This document shows positions 46,017 to 57,095 of a stretch of 64,000 nt of DNA, in pieces. A program made the translations under genes and the position numbers. The DNA is taken from NCBI RefSeq assembly GCF_963576675.1, contig NC_088919.1, forward strand, positions 49,064,501-49,128,500, given 5' to 3'. Position 1 is the first letter of the stretch. The number at the start of each line of letters is the position of its first letter. The stretch is from Euphorbia lathyris (taxonomy: Eukaryota; Streptophyta; Magnoliopsida; Malpighiales; Euphorbiaceae). Below the pieces are notes generated by a model. That model made no database searches and had not been told where the DNA came from. It saw only the letters and a program-made list of their open reading frames with translations.

Positions 46017-47240
46017 TCTGATTTAATTTACTAGCTCGGGTATGATTTCCTGCTCGGAACTATTCCAGCTAACCGTACCTCTTTTTAGAATAAACTTGTA
46101 TTCTGTAAGATCATCTTTATCTGTTTGATGACTTGTATTTGAAAGTCTCCAACTTTCAAATTTCATCTCCATATACCCGGAACATAACTTCAGTCACTTT
46201 AAGTACTTAAGAATGTTCTTGACAACAATCCAGTGACCATCACTCGGATTGACCTATAATCGATTTTGTCATGTTTAAAGCAAAAGTAATGTTAGGTCTA
46301 GTGCAAAACGCTTTGAGCACTTTGTCAACGTGTTTAGACTAGGAGGGGTTAAGCAGTCTTCTCAATCTATCTCCATAGATCTTAATCCTTAAGATGTAAG
46401 CTGCTTCTCCTAAGTCTATTATGGAGAATTTTATCTGATAACCAAAATTTTCACCCATTGCAGTATAGCTACGTCGTTCCCATTAGTAGAATATCGTCGA
46501 TGTATAATACTAAGTAAATGGCCAAGCTCCCACTAGTTTACATGTAAAGGCTCATACGAGCTCCCACTAGCTTACATGTATAGGTTTACAAGAGCCTTCC
46601 ATAAGTCGTAGGTTCATCGTCTAACACGTGAACCTCTTCGTCGTCTCCCACTAGAAATCCAAATCTCTTTGGGATTTCATCGGCTCCCACTAGAAATCCA
46701 AATCTTTTAGGATTTGATGAACTCGACCAGACCTATGAGTTAGTAGTGTCACCAGTGTCTCATCTTGTGAGACAGATTCGGGTTCCACCATCGCTTCCGC
46801 TATTTCAGCCAATCCTTCTTCTTGAACTTCTTCAAGTTCAATCACACTTTCTACCTGTGTTTCTAGAAGAGACTCTTTCTCTAGAAATACTGTGTGTTTG
46901 GATACTATTACTTTTGATCATCCGAATGATAGAAGTAATATCCTACCGTTTCTTTCGGAATTCCAATGAAGAAATATTTATCAGATTTAGGGTCTAACTT
47001 AATCTGATGTTATGCATTTAACATATGCTGATCACCCCTAAATTCTCATGAAAGAGAAACTGGGTTTCTTTTCAAATGAACAATTCAAATGGAATAGAAC
47101 TTGGCGGTTTTGTGGATACTCGGTTCAAGGTAAATAAGGCGGCTTCTAGGGCGTAGCCTTAGAACATCTTTGGAAGAGAGGTTGTGCTCATCATGGATCG
47201 TACTATATCTAATAGAGTAAAATTTCTCCTTTTAGATACA
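45646..47240 (-). pseudogene. pol: Degenerate Ty1/copia integrase-RT remnant (element G)
   Basis: Minus strand around 46485-46530 encodes YLVLYIDDILLMGND-like sequence, the copia RT active-site box. Nearer 47000-47240 it encodes broken equivalents of the copia integrase end (RIWG.SAYVK, KYFFHWNSERNGRILLLSF with stops). Frames change repeatedly and stops are frequent. This is a deep relic of the copia lineage with LTRs starting TGTTGGGGTTTATG. An (AT)n tract interrupts it at about 45965-46012. Confidence 0.75.
45965..46012. repeat. (AT)n microsatellite
   Basis: Uninterrupted AT dinucleotides of about 48 bases inside copia relic G. Confidence 0.95.
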
Positions 47241-47289
47241 TCGTGGTGTATACGGAGGAGTCCATTATGAGCGAAACCCCTCCTCTCTT

Positions 47290-48770
47290 TGGGTTCGCCT
47301 CCTTTGTGGTAAGTATCGGAAAGACAAAATCTTCGGGGGCCCGAAAGAGAGAGTTGCTAATTGTTCCTTCCTCTGGAAAGGACTTAGTGCTGTGTTTGAT
47401 GAGTTCTGCTCGGGAGTTGGCCTGGAGGTGGGGAATGGTAAGTCCATTAGTTTCTGGTTTGATAACTGGATTGGGGATAAACCGTTAATTGAGGTGTGTT
47501 CTTCCCCCCCGCCTAGTGATATACGCAACTGGAGGATTGCCGATATGGTTGACTCGGAAGGGGACTGGATCTGGTCAAAGTTTGATACTTTCTTTAGCCT
47601 TGAGACTCTCCTTAGAATGCGGGGAGTGAAGGTGAGTAATCAAGAGGAAGACTTGGATAGGCACTGTTGGGCGCTGACTAACAATGAAGTTTATTCTTGC
47701 AAATCGGCCTTTGAAGCTTTCTCTCTCTTTAGATCTGATCCTCCCTCGGATGTGAGGAAGTCGATTTGGACCCTTAAAGTTCCTTTCCGTATTAGGAGTT
47801 TCCTGTGGCTGGGCGTTAAGGACAGGCTTCTTACTAATTCGGATAGGCACAGAAGGCACTTGGCTGATTATGGAGCTTGCAGTAGATGCAGAGGCCATAT
47901 TGAGACTTTGTGCCATGCTCTTAGAGATTGCTCTAATAGTAAAGAGGTTTGGAGGAAAATTCTCCCACACCATATTTTCTCTTCCTTCATGGCACATTCT
48001 GAGGTCGACTGGTTCTCTGATGGTGTTAGAGGAAAATTGCTTCCATACATGGAGCATGGTGACATTTTCTTTGCTATTATCTGTCACCAAGTTTGGAAAT
48101 GGAGAAACGAGGAGATTTTTGGAGATAAAACTGTTTTTATGACAAACTTAGCTGATTTCTTCTCGAAAAAACTTTTCTCTATTATCGATAGTTTCAAAGG
48201 AGAGTCCCTTGCCAGAGCCTCTCAGTGTTGTGATGTCCATCTCGTGGGATGGAGCAGGCCAAGAGAGGGGGTTGTGAAGCTGAATACTGATGGTTCCTGC
48301 CTCAGTAACGGTAAGATTGCGGCTGGAGGTGTGCTTAGAGATGTAGGGGGCGTCTGGCTTTTTGGGTTCTCCCAGAATTTAGGGTTGGGTTCTTCCTTTT
48401 CTGCGGAGCTCTGGGCTATTCTTACTGGAATCAATCTTGCTAAAAGGATGGGTGTTAAGAGGCTCTCTGTGGAGTCTGATAATTTGGAAGCAATCAAAAT
48501 GATTTCTGAGAATCATTCTATGGGTCTTAACAGTCGCAACCTCATCAAAGCTATTATAAGGCTTTGCTCCTCCTTTGAGTTCGTAGAGTTCAGACACATT
48601 TTTAGAGAGCAGAATCATGTTGCTGATCGCTTGGCGGCGGCGGGCCATGAAGGGACGTTAGGCGTTACTACCCTTCCTGTTTCCCCTAGTTTCATCTCTC
48701 ATCTTCTCTTAGAAGATAAGATTGGGGTTAGCTTCCCTAGGCTAATTCCTAGGTAGTTTGTTGTTATTCA
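47290..48770 (+). pseudogene. LINE ORF2 C-terminal fragment (zf-RVT and RNase H)
   Basis: Open frame from about 47311 to TAG at 48754-48756, roughly 480 codons without a stop: VGNGKSISFWFDNWIGD, WTLKVPFRIRSFLWLGVKDRLLT, CSRCRGHIETLCHALRDC (zf-RVT), then RNase H with LNTDGSCLSNGKIAAGGVLRD (Asp), SSFSAELWAILTGI (Glu), SVESDNLEAI (Asp) and NHVADRLAAAGH. It lacks the upstream RT. Unlike its relative at 36440-36643 it also lacks the 3' UTR and poly-A: it breaks off at 48770 directly against copia LTR sequence. It is flanked by copia G on both sides. Confidence 0.9.
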
Positions 48771-49436
48771 TCTGCAATTACTTTGTGTGATACCCAACCC
48801 TGCTCTCACACACCCCAGGCTCTCACCTGTTGGATCGTGCTCGCACAGAATCAAAGTATCAGACTCCATAATCCAGAATCACTAATTAACGAATGTTTGA
48901 GTGTGAGGATTAGTTATACCTACTAATACCAATGAGATGAACAGTTGACACATTAGATAAATCAATCCATTCTGTTATCTCAAGTCGGGTCCCAATCCTA
49001 ATGAACTCCTTCACCGGATCCATGTAACTGTCTAGATATCTGAATATCTAAAGCTTGTGAGATCTAGCTTTCTGTCTCGACAGAAAACACTGTTACATGC
49101 AAGTCTCAACAGTAATATGCCAACCCCTATAACATATTACTTGACTTGGGTTTACTTTAAGTCTATTGGTCTATTATAAAGTACAGTCTCACTTCATGCT
49201 TGTATGAACATTTTATAACTACTTAAATAAACTTAGGGTTACTTTCTTTATGAAAGATTTGTGCCTTTATATATAGTTACATTTTAATGCTATATATCTG
49301 ATTAAACAAATGACTAAATAAACAATTTATTCATTAATATTTATATCCTAAAACAATTGTCTATAGGACATAAACCCCAACATTCTCCCACTTGGACTAA
49401 AGCCAATTGTTTCTGAAACATTCCCATAAACGTATT
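48771..49436 (-). repeat. Second, partial LTR plus polypurine tract of copia G
   Basis: Near-identical to 45018-45680, including the polypurine tract and the first bases of internal sequence. The LTR part is 48771-49382. Its inner edge coincides with the LINE break. Confidence 0.9.
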
Positions 49437-49959
49437 TACCTAACTTTTTCCACTTATTTGAAGTATTTTTCTATTTTTCACCTAGTTTACAGATTGATAT
49501 TATGACATTCATGAATAATAAAATTATGATAGTGGAAAACTTTTAAAGCATTACTCATTAGCCTTGTTTAAAGCATCCTTAATCTTGTCAAATTTTATTC
49601 TTTATAGTGCGCACAATATATTTTGATCAACCGTTTGTGTAAATATAAATAAATTGATTATCTAAGTAATTCTTTGCTTCAATATAATTAATGTAATTTT
49701 TCTATTTTACACCTAGTTTAGATATTTATATTTTGATGTTGATAAATAATAAAATTATGATAGTGAAAACTTTTAAAGCATTGCTCGTTACTCATCAGCA
49801 TTATTTAAAGCATTATCTCCTTAATCTTGTCAAATATTATTCTTTATGGTGCACAATATATTACTATTTTGATAAATGGTTTATACAAATATAAGTTGGT
49901 TGTCGCCGTTGTTTATCCTATCCTGCAAATCATTCTTAAAGACAATACAAGATTGCATA
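49437..49959. repeat. Diverged ~230-bp tandem duplication, AT-rich
   Basis: A unit beginning TTTTTCTATTTTTCACCTAGTTTA (split here as TTTTTCTATTTT and CACCTAGTTTA) near 49468 recurs near 49697, including AATAATAAAATTATGATAGTG and ACTTTTAAAGCATT. No gene. Confidence 0.75.
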
Positions 49960-50650
49960 TTTCGGTAATTTTGATCGGTTCGGTTTTTAAATCAAGATTA
50001 CCGAATTGACCGAACCGACCGAAATAAATTAAGTAGGATTAGAAATCAAATTTATTATTATATAACTGGTGTAGGTCGTTTATTGTTTTAAGTTATATTT
50101 GATTTAGAATTAAATTATTGGAATCTTTGTTAAGCATGATATTTTTTGGATTGTCCATAATTGAATATCTTATTAGTCTATTTTATGTTTGCCTATCAAT
50201 TTAGTACCATTATACACTAATTCATATATGGAACGATCTACAATATTGATTCATTTCTATATAAAAAAAATCTATTCTTTTTTTTCTTTCTATTCTTTTT
50301 TCTTTTTTTTTCTTTGAATAAAAGGTTAGTTATTTTCAAAACAAAAATCAAAAATCTAAATCTAAAAAGAAAAATAAAAACTAATTTTTTTTTTTGTATA
50401 TATAAGTAAATGTCCAACAATATCATTATCAGTGCAATATTAACCTTACATAAAAATAATTGCTAATGAAATTTTTTAATGTAAGAAAACCGAATAACTG
50501 AACCGAACCAACTGAAATATTTCGGTCAGTTCGGTTTGGTTATTTATTTTTATTTGGTTAGATTCAGTTTTTATTTTTAAGACTATTCGGTTTTTGGTTA
50601 TTTCGGTTCGGTTCAATTTTCAAACCGAATCAACCGATGAGCACCCCTAA
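49960..50650. mobile_element. hAT-like non-autonomous element (GGTTCGGTTT type)
   Basis: Both ends are rich in GGTTCGGTTT/AACCGAACCG words (49975-50030 and 50490-50635). The right end reads CCGATGAGCACCCCTA, the reverse complement of a TAGGGGTGCTCATCGG hAT terminus. The left terminus is not clean. The middle is AT-rich and non-coding. Confidence 0.6.
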
Positions 50651-50789
50651 TACCGTATAACCAGGACCAGGCTAGCCTAGAGGTAGATTCCTCAGGCCCC
50701 CAAAAATTGTAGGCCCCAGGCCCAGATTTAACATCCTAACCAGCAAAATAAAGGCCTTCCTTTTTTTTTAGTTAATTTCAGCCTTTTAT

Positions 50790-51470
50790 ATTCAAAAAAA
50801 TTAAAGAAATTTTTTTTTTTTTTGAAATGCTTATTAAATCTCAACCTGGAGCACTTGATAAATTTTTCATAAAAAAAATTACTATATCAAATTTTGAAGA
50901 GCAAAATTTAGTTGAAATGAATTAGCAACTGATATAGATGCAACTAGACAAAACAAAATAATAATGTAATTGATAATTCTAAAAAAAAGTGAATGAAGAA
51001 GAAAAAGACATCTAATTTGACATTTATAAATCTATATCATCTTGTAAAATGGAAAAAGATTGATATAAACTTTAGAGACTTAGTAGTAGAAAAATGTCCA
51101 ATTAGACGTGATTTAGATTATCCAAAAATGAAAAAAATACAGTTTTCACTTGGTCAGTGACGGACCAAATGTCAATCACCGTTAGATTTAGGTTCATTAA
51201 AATCTTATAATAGAAATTAAAACTTAAATTTAATTGGCTTAAATCTAACTGTAACTGACCAAATTCAATTATTAGGTGAAAACCACCGATTCTGCAGGGG
51301 TTAGAGTGTATTATTTTTGTTGTACATTATTTAGTTCACCATCTAGCATAAATCAATTGGTAAATGAAGTAAGTAGAGATTAGAAAAATTTGGATTGTCA
51401 AATTAGAAATCATGAAATAAGTCATGAACATATTACTAATATGAGCAGTGTTTTAAAAATCGGTCCAGGC
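50790..51470 (+). pseudogene. Relic of a hAT transposase-like (TTF/ZMYM1-type) gene
   Basis: Scattered in-frame islands on the plus strand: IKSQPGALDKFF (about 50830), NELATDIDAT (about 50920), LVVEKCPIRRDLDYPK (about 51087), CCTLFSSPSSINQLVNEVSRD and NHEISHEHITNM (about 51320-51440). This is the order found in plant TTF-type zinc-finger hAT-related proteins. Stops and frameshifts abound, and a small inverted-repeat insert (about 51145-51290) splits it. Confidence 0.6.
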
Positions 51471-51679
51471 CGCCGCTTAAGCGGAGATTTTTAAAACAAT
51501 GTCCCTCTTTTCTTAAATCAGATGGTATAAATTGATTTATCAATTTTTGGCTGCTCAAACAGTCCTAGGAGAACTCAGGCAGCCATTTTAACAAAACTAG
51601 CTCTTGAATATCAATTTTTTAATTTTAAATAAAATATTAAATAACTAAAAACTAAAATAAAAGGCCTAAATGATGTGAC

Positions 51680-52000
51680 ATTTCCTTCAAGGATTCGAAT
51701 TAAGGCGAAGGATGTCCTGTGAGATACAAATCGAAGGCGAACGTGTGTAGCTCGAGTGAGCTGTTGAGGAGGCGTGTGTTGGACATGTCAAAGACAGAGC
51801 TGTTGATGACACAAGCCCATATGACGTATCACACATCCACACGTCGTATGGAGCTCAAGCCAAATTCTGAAGGAGCCCCTCAGTTGAGCCACTCGACGTG
51901 TGCCCTGCCCACACATCGAGTGACATTGACAAGCTGAAGACAACACACCGTGTGACATGGTTTTGCTGTAGATCCGAACCAAGAGACAAGGTTGTCAGTA
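51680..52000. repeat. Fragment with hairpin word pairs, likely LTR debris
   Basis: GC-richer than its surroundings. 51818-51827 and 51841-51850 are inverted (CATATGACGT/ACGTCGTATG, 9 of 10). 51890-51902 and 51910-51922 are inverted (12 of 13) with a 7-base loop. CACACCGTGTG near 51945 is near-palindromic. No gene; the architecture resembles elements D and E. Confidence 0.6.
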
Positions 52001-52990
52001 TTCTGCTCATTTCTGATATTTACAGTTTATGCCCCTCCTTAATTTACAGTTCAAACTATGGATAAAATAGCTTTTTAACAGGAGGACTCTAATTCTATTT
52101 GAAGAGTAATTTTATAAATTAAATAAAAAAAAATTCTATTTTTGTTAAATGTAGAAAACGTGGGACATGTTCAGTCACGTGTTAAAAATGAGAAATGTTA
52201 AATAAAAAAATTAGAAATTTTTAAAAATTTAGGAGGACAATTGAAATTTTGAGATTATGAAATGTAAATGGACATACCTTAACAAGAAAAGAGAATTAAA
52301 AATTTATTTTTGTTAGACGTAGAAAATGTTAGGCATGTTCAGTCACGTGTTAAAAATGAGAAATGTTAAATAAAGAAATTAGAAAATTAATGAAGCAAAA
52401 AGCAGAAAATTATTTATAATTATTCAGTTTTTCTTATAATAATAAATGAAGTCTTTTCAGTTAAGACACAATTATTGATATTTCAATTATTTAATTACTC
52501 ATAGTTATTCAGTTTTTTAGTACTTCGGTTTGGTGTCGGTTTGGGTTTGGGTTTTTGACACTTCAATTCGGTTTTTCACAAAACACGTAGAAAATCAAGA
52601 AAAATTCATAGACAATCAAGATAAGTAGAAAATCAAGCAAAATTAATATCATTATAATTTCTATACGCAGATTTCATTAATTTATGAAATATATTTAAAG
52701 AGAATCACGTCATTAAACACTATGAATATGCACCATTAGACTAGTAACCATTAGACTAGTAACCAATTTAATTTACATACTTAACCAAGATTTAATTTCA
52801 ACAATAATTTAAAAAGTTTGCATAAAAAACATGTCTAAAGGGTACCATTTGTAAGCAGGATATACACGTTTGGGAAGGTTTTAGAATTTTGAGGTTTCAG
52901 ATTCTAATTAGAGAAAATAGTTTGAGCTGATGGATTTTCTAATTATTGGTCTTTTTTTATGGATTGGTTAATTAAGCAGTTAAATAATTT
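52001..52990. repeat. Non-coding AT-rich DNA with a diverged tandem duplication
   Basis: A segment with GGACATGTTCAGTCACGTG and TTAAAAATGAGAAATGTTAAAT at about 52165-52205 recurs at about 52332-52375. CGGTTTGG words near 52520-52570 suggest another hAT scrap. No gene. Confidence 0.6.
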
Positions 52991-53666
52991 GGGTAAATAA
53001 TTATAAGGTCCTTGTGTTTTTACTTAACTCGCTCGTAGGTCCATCATGTTATTATAAGGTCCTTATGTTTTATTTTAATCAACTCTTTAGTCCCTTTATT
53101 TATTTTTATACATAAAAGTACAAAATTGCCCCTAATTATACAAATAAATAACTTCTCATTCTAGTTCTCAAATTTAATCAAAATAGTTGTTTGAAGTTTG
53201 TGTAGTATATATACACCGAAATTCTTATACTTGTGTATATTAATTATAAAAAATTATATTTCTTATTCTCTTAAAAAAATTCACTTTTATAATTTTATAT
53301 AGTTATACTCATATTTTGATAATTTTTACAATATTTGTTATTTTTTTAATGAATAAGTTCTACAATACTAAATTAAAATTTATAGTTATATGAAAATTAA
53401 TAAAACAATTAACTAATAGTGGAAAGATTATTATTATGAAGGAAAAAACATAAAATAGGAAAAATAGATATTTATTATTAAAGTATATAGTAAAGGATAA
53501 TTTTGGTATTTTAAATTTTATTTAGTCTTATTTGACCATTCACTCAAATATACGGACTAAAGAGTTAACAAAAATAAAAACTAAAGGACTATATAATCAT
53601 TTCTAAAAATACAGGGACTAACTAGTATGTTATGTAAAAACATAGGGACCTTATAATTATTTACCC
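52991..53666. mobile_element. Mutator-like MITE with 9-bp target duplication
   Basis: 676 bp; termini GGGTAAATAATTATAAGGTCC and its inverse. The 9-bp AAATAATTT is at 52982-52990 and 53667-53675. The same terminus type as 41896-42273, so one family. Non-coding. Confidence 0.85.
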
Positions 53667-53675
53667 AAATAATTT

Positions 53676-54290
53676 ATCCATCTATTAAAATTGTACTGGT
53701 TTGATTATAACCAATCCAATAATACTAAATCAACTAATAAACTAGCTATTTTAGTTTTGGATTGGGTTGGATTCTTGGATTGGTATGTGAGTTAATTGCA
53801 TATGGATTTAGTTCCATGAATACGGCCACTTCAGGCGTTTTAAGCCCACTTGTACCGGTGGCAACGTCAATCAATCACGGTGAAAGGCTGATATAAATCC
53901 ACGGGTGTGAATTTTATGTCTCGACAATAAAAGAAAATGTTTACTTCAGAAATGATGGTCGTATGCAAAACTTCATATTTTTACATTCTAATGCGTAGGG
54001 ATTGATTTCCACAAGAGATGACAAATTGGATAATCTGAGCAATAATGCTTCTAGCCGAATTAAACGCTACTAGATGAACATTAGTTGCCTAGAAAATACA
54101 ATTTGTGAAAGTCACTGAAAATCTAGAAATCAAATGGCATGAAAATGAGTGTGCCAAAGTGATGGAAGAAAGCACAATATCATATAGCGAAACCTTAAAA
54201 GGCTTGAAGCAGAGGAAGACTAGGTAAACATGCGGTACAAAAAAGCCAAACCTTAATGTCATCCTCAGGTGGCACACTAAATGAGCTGAC
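53676..54290. other. Non-coding DNA
   Basis: No gene or clear repeat boundary recognised. Confidence 0.5.
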
Positions 54291-55095
54291 CCACTCACGA
54301 GTGGCTCAATGGTCGACTCGATAAAAGCTCGATTTGGCTCAATTTGACTCGATTTATAAACGAGTCGATCGCGAACTCGATTTAAAGGCTCAATTCGTAA
54401 ACGAAATGAGCTTGAGCATGATAAAGCTCGGCTTCAAAGCTCACAAACAAACTCTGTTATAGGCTCATGAACAAGTTCATAAACAAGCTCGATAGATAGA
54501 AGCTCATGAATAGTATCAAATATTATTTATATTTAATAATTATAATTTGATTATGACTTGTTCTAAAATTATCTTATTTGATATTATGATAAAACATAAA
54601 CTAGGTTAGGATGATAGGAAAAAGATTTAGAGTTTCTTGATCACTTCGTATCTTTATCACATTCACTTGCACTCCTAGCACTCCTCTTTTCGTTTCCTCC
54701 TCCTTCTCCTCACACTATTTTTTATTTAATGACTAAAATAAGATTTTTAGTATTTATGCACGTAAAATTATACTATTTTACTAAATATGTTATTATTTTA
54801 TTTGATATGTTTAACGAGCTAGGAGTGCAATAAACAATAAACAAGTTTGTTCAGGAATATGTTTAACGAGCTGTTCGCAAGCAAAGCACGTGAACAAAAT
54901 AAATGAGATGCTCGTGAGTAAGCTCGTGAACAAAAGAAACAAGCTGCTCACAAGTAAGCTCGTGAACAAAACAAACTAACAGCTCGCGAACTAAACTCGT
55001 AAAAAAGATAAACAAACTGACTCGTGAACAAACATAAATTTTGAGCTCGAAGCTCGACTCCAACTTGTTAACGTTATAACGAGTGCAGCCCTATC
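54291..55095. mobile_element. hAT-like element rich in GCTCGTGAACAAA words
   Basis: Both flanks of an AT-rich middle are filled with AGCTCG, GCTCGTGAACAAA and ACGAGTCGA words. The right end GTTATAACGAGTGCAGCCCTA is the reverse complement of a TAGGGCTGCACTCG terminus, typical of non-autonomous plant hAT elements. The left end is not resolved. Confidence 0.55.
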
Positions 55096-55154
55096 CTCAG
55101 GCTTAGCATATCTATAGATACTAAAATAGAAAACTAGTTCGTTGAGAACTTTCA

Positions 55155-55804
55155 TCAAACAGTTGGTCTGCGCTCAAACCCAGTTCCAGGATCATCATCA
55201 CAAGGGAAAACCTGAAGGCCAGTAACCATAGCATCGGGCGGACCACGGCGGCACCTCTGCTCCATCTCCTGAACCTTATCAGAATCGCCGGCGAAGAGTG
55301 CTTCCACAGAACCATCCCTTCTGTTCCTCACCCAACCTTTCAACCCCAATTGTGTCGCATTCTCCACAGTCCAATTCCTATAAAACACTCCCTGAACCCT
55401 CCCTTTAATCATGAATCTCACCTGCAATTCCAAATTCCAAAGTTTCAATTGCAATTAATCAAATCAAAGAAACCCAATCAATCAAGCAATTCCGAGAATC
55501 ATAATTGACAGCAATTGAATTGAACATTACGCACCGTCTTAGATGAGGAAGATTGAGGTGGGTTAGAAGTCGCTTGAGGAAGAGTGGTCATCGATGAGAA
55601 AGGAGATCGGAGATGAGGAATTCGAGGCCGGAACAGAGAAAGACGAGAATGAGAGGTATTATAAGGGAGAAAGGAGAATCTAGCACAAACACTTGCAATT
55701 TTGTTGTTATAGCAGAGGTTTCTGATCCATTTTTCTCGAAAATTCGAGCGGGATATGAGGAATCTGGCTGTGGTTCCTTGATTAGGGAAGAACAGTGATG
55801 CCAT
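55155..55804 (-). CDS. Acylphosphatase, two exons, with N-terminal extension
   Basis: Exon 1 is 55535-55804 and exon 2 is 55155-55421; the intron 55422-55534 (113 bp) has GT (GTGCGT) and AG (TTGCAG) borders. The spliced CDS gives 178 residues. Residues 91-178 are a complete acylphosphatase domain: KGRVQGVFYR with the phosphate-binding Arg105, and GWVRNRRDGSVE with catalytic Asn123, ending GFERRPTV. The enzyme (EC 3.6.1.7) hydrolyses acyl phosphates to a carboxylate and phosphate. Residues 1-90 are Ser/Arg/Phe-rich and poor in acids, like an organellar transit peptide. Met72 could give a short cytosolic form. Neither exon has a lesion, making it the only intact host gene seen. The start is the first Met in frame. 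Confidence 0.93.
55422..55534 (-). other. Intron of acylphosphatase gene
   Basis: 113 bp, phase 0, GTGCGT...TTGCAG, AT-rich as usual for plant introns. It separates the extension from the enzymatic domain exactly at the domain's first residue. Confidence 0.9.
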
Positions 55805-57087
55805 TTGATGTTGATTTCAAAAAGTTCCAATAACACTTTCTATTTTTTGACATGCTATTCAATTCATTTTTATCCTCATAGTCATTCCATAGTACCGCAC
55901 GTTGCCGATCTTTCTAATCTGGCCGGATCGTTTTAGGTCCACTAGTTTCTGTCTGGTTTGCCTTGAACCACAATAGAGAGTTGATTTTGATATCAGTTGT
56001 AACGGTCAAGCCTAGTGATGTGATATTGGTTATGAAAGAGAAATAATAATCAAATCAACAAGTTTTCCCTATCTATCTTAAGAAATTAACACCATCAAAT
56101 AACAAGCATATATTGGTGATAATAAACCAATCCCAAAGAATTAAAGACAATGAAAGGAGATCTAACCTTACACCTTCAAATAATTAAATTGGAATCTGAG
56201 TGTGTGGCGATTCACAAGTACCTTACCAAAATACTTGTTCACGATTAAGATAATATTGCAAGAATGATGACCCGGTCTCTCAAGCTCACAATAAAGAATT
56301 CAATCCCGGATTGAAAATAATTCCCAAAGGAAAAGAAGAACTTTTGTTCATAGAAATATTGATGTTCGATTTATGAAATAAGGAAAAATACAAGCCTTTA
56401 TATAGGCTACAAAAGAAACCTAAACCTAACTAAAAAGAAAGTTGAATCCTAGTGCACCAAGCTAAAAAGAAATCCTAATTAGACAAGAAATTACATGAAA
56501 TTCGTTTTTGTCATTTAGAGCCCAATTTCAGTCCACTAATTAACATTATTTGGACCTTTTAATTAGCTAGAAATAAGCACAATCAAACCTATAAGGTTAC
56601 AGCATTAATTTTAATGAGTCCCAATGAGTTTTGCACATGCCAAACACATGCAAGTCCAAAGCTTCTCTTAAAACATATCAACCTTTTTACATATCACTAT
56701 TATGGGTTTGGGTTTGGATACAACACAAAAACACACAATCTCTAATGACTTTGCTAGAATCCATTCCTTGCTTAAATAGGCTCAAGACGAGTCCATTAAG
56801 CATTTGTTGGTCTTTCTTTGCACGATTCTTCGTCATAGGTCCAATTGACAGCTCCAATGGATTCCTCATGCTTCTACTGAGCCCATTAACTCCAAGCTCA
56901 TTTGTTCCATGCTCTTGTGCTTTTGATATCACATCACCTAATGCTATGTAGATATTGTTCGTTTTGACCTAAACCTAACACTTTGATCTCACGGCTTTAA
57001 AACGCGTCTGCATGAATTAAATACACGCTTTACTAATAAGTCTTAGTCACTTTCTCCATTTCTAATGTGAAATTTAGTTCATTTATG
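55805..57087 (-). other. Acylphosphatase upstream region, then LTR-like block
   Basis: 55805-55990 should hold the gene's promoter; no clear TATA. From about 55999 (TGTAACGG, preceded by a TTTTGATATCAG that resembles a degenerate primer-binding site) to about 56950 the block looks like a minus-strand LTR, with a minus-strand TATA-like CCTATATAAAGGC near 56396. TCTCACGGCTTTAAAACGCGTCT near 56989 (quoted in part: CTCACGGCTTTAAAACG) resembles a motif recurrent in small plant retroelements. Boundaries unresolved. Confidence 0.4.
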
Positions 57088-57095
57088 CCTTCATC

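Noticed and set aside
55588..55836. Alternative frames over acylphosphatase exon 1
   Set aside because: Shadow frames; only the 55804 frame splices cleanly into the enzymatic domain.
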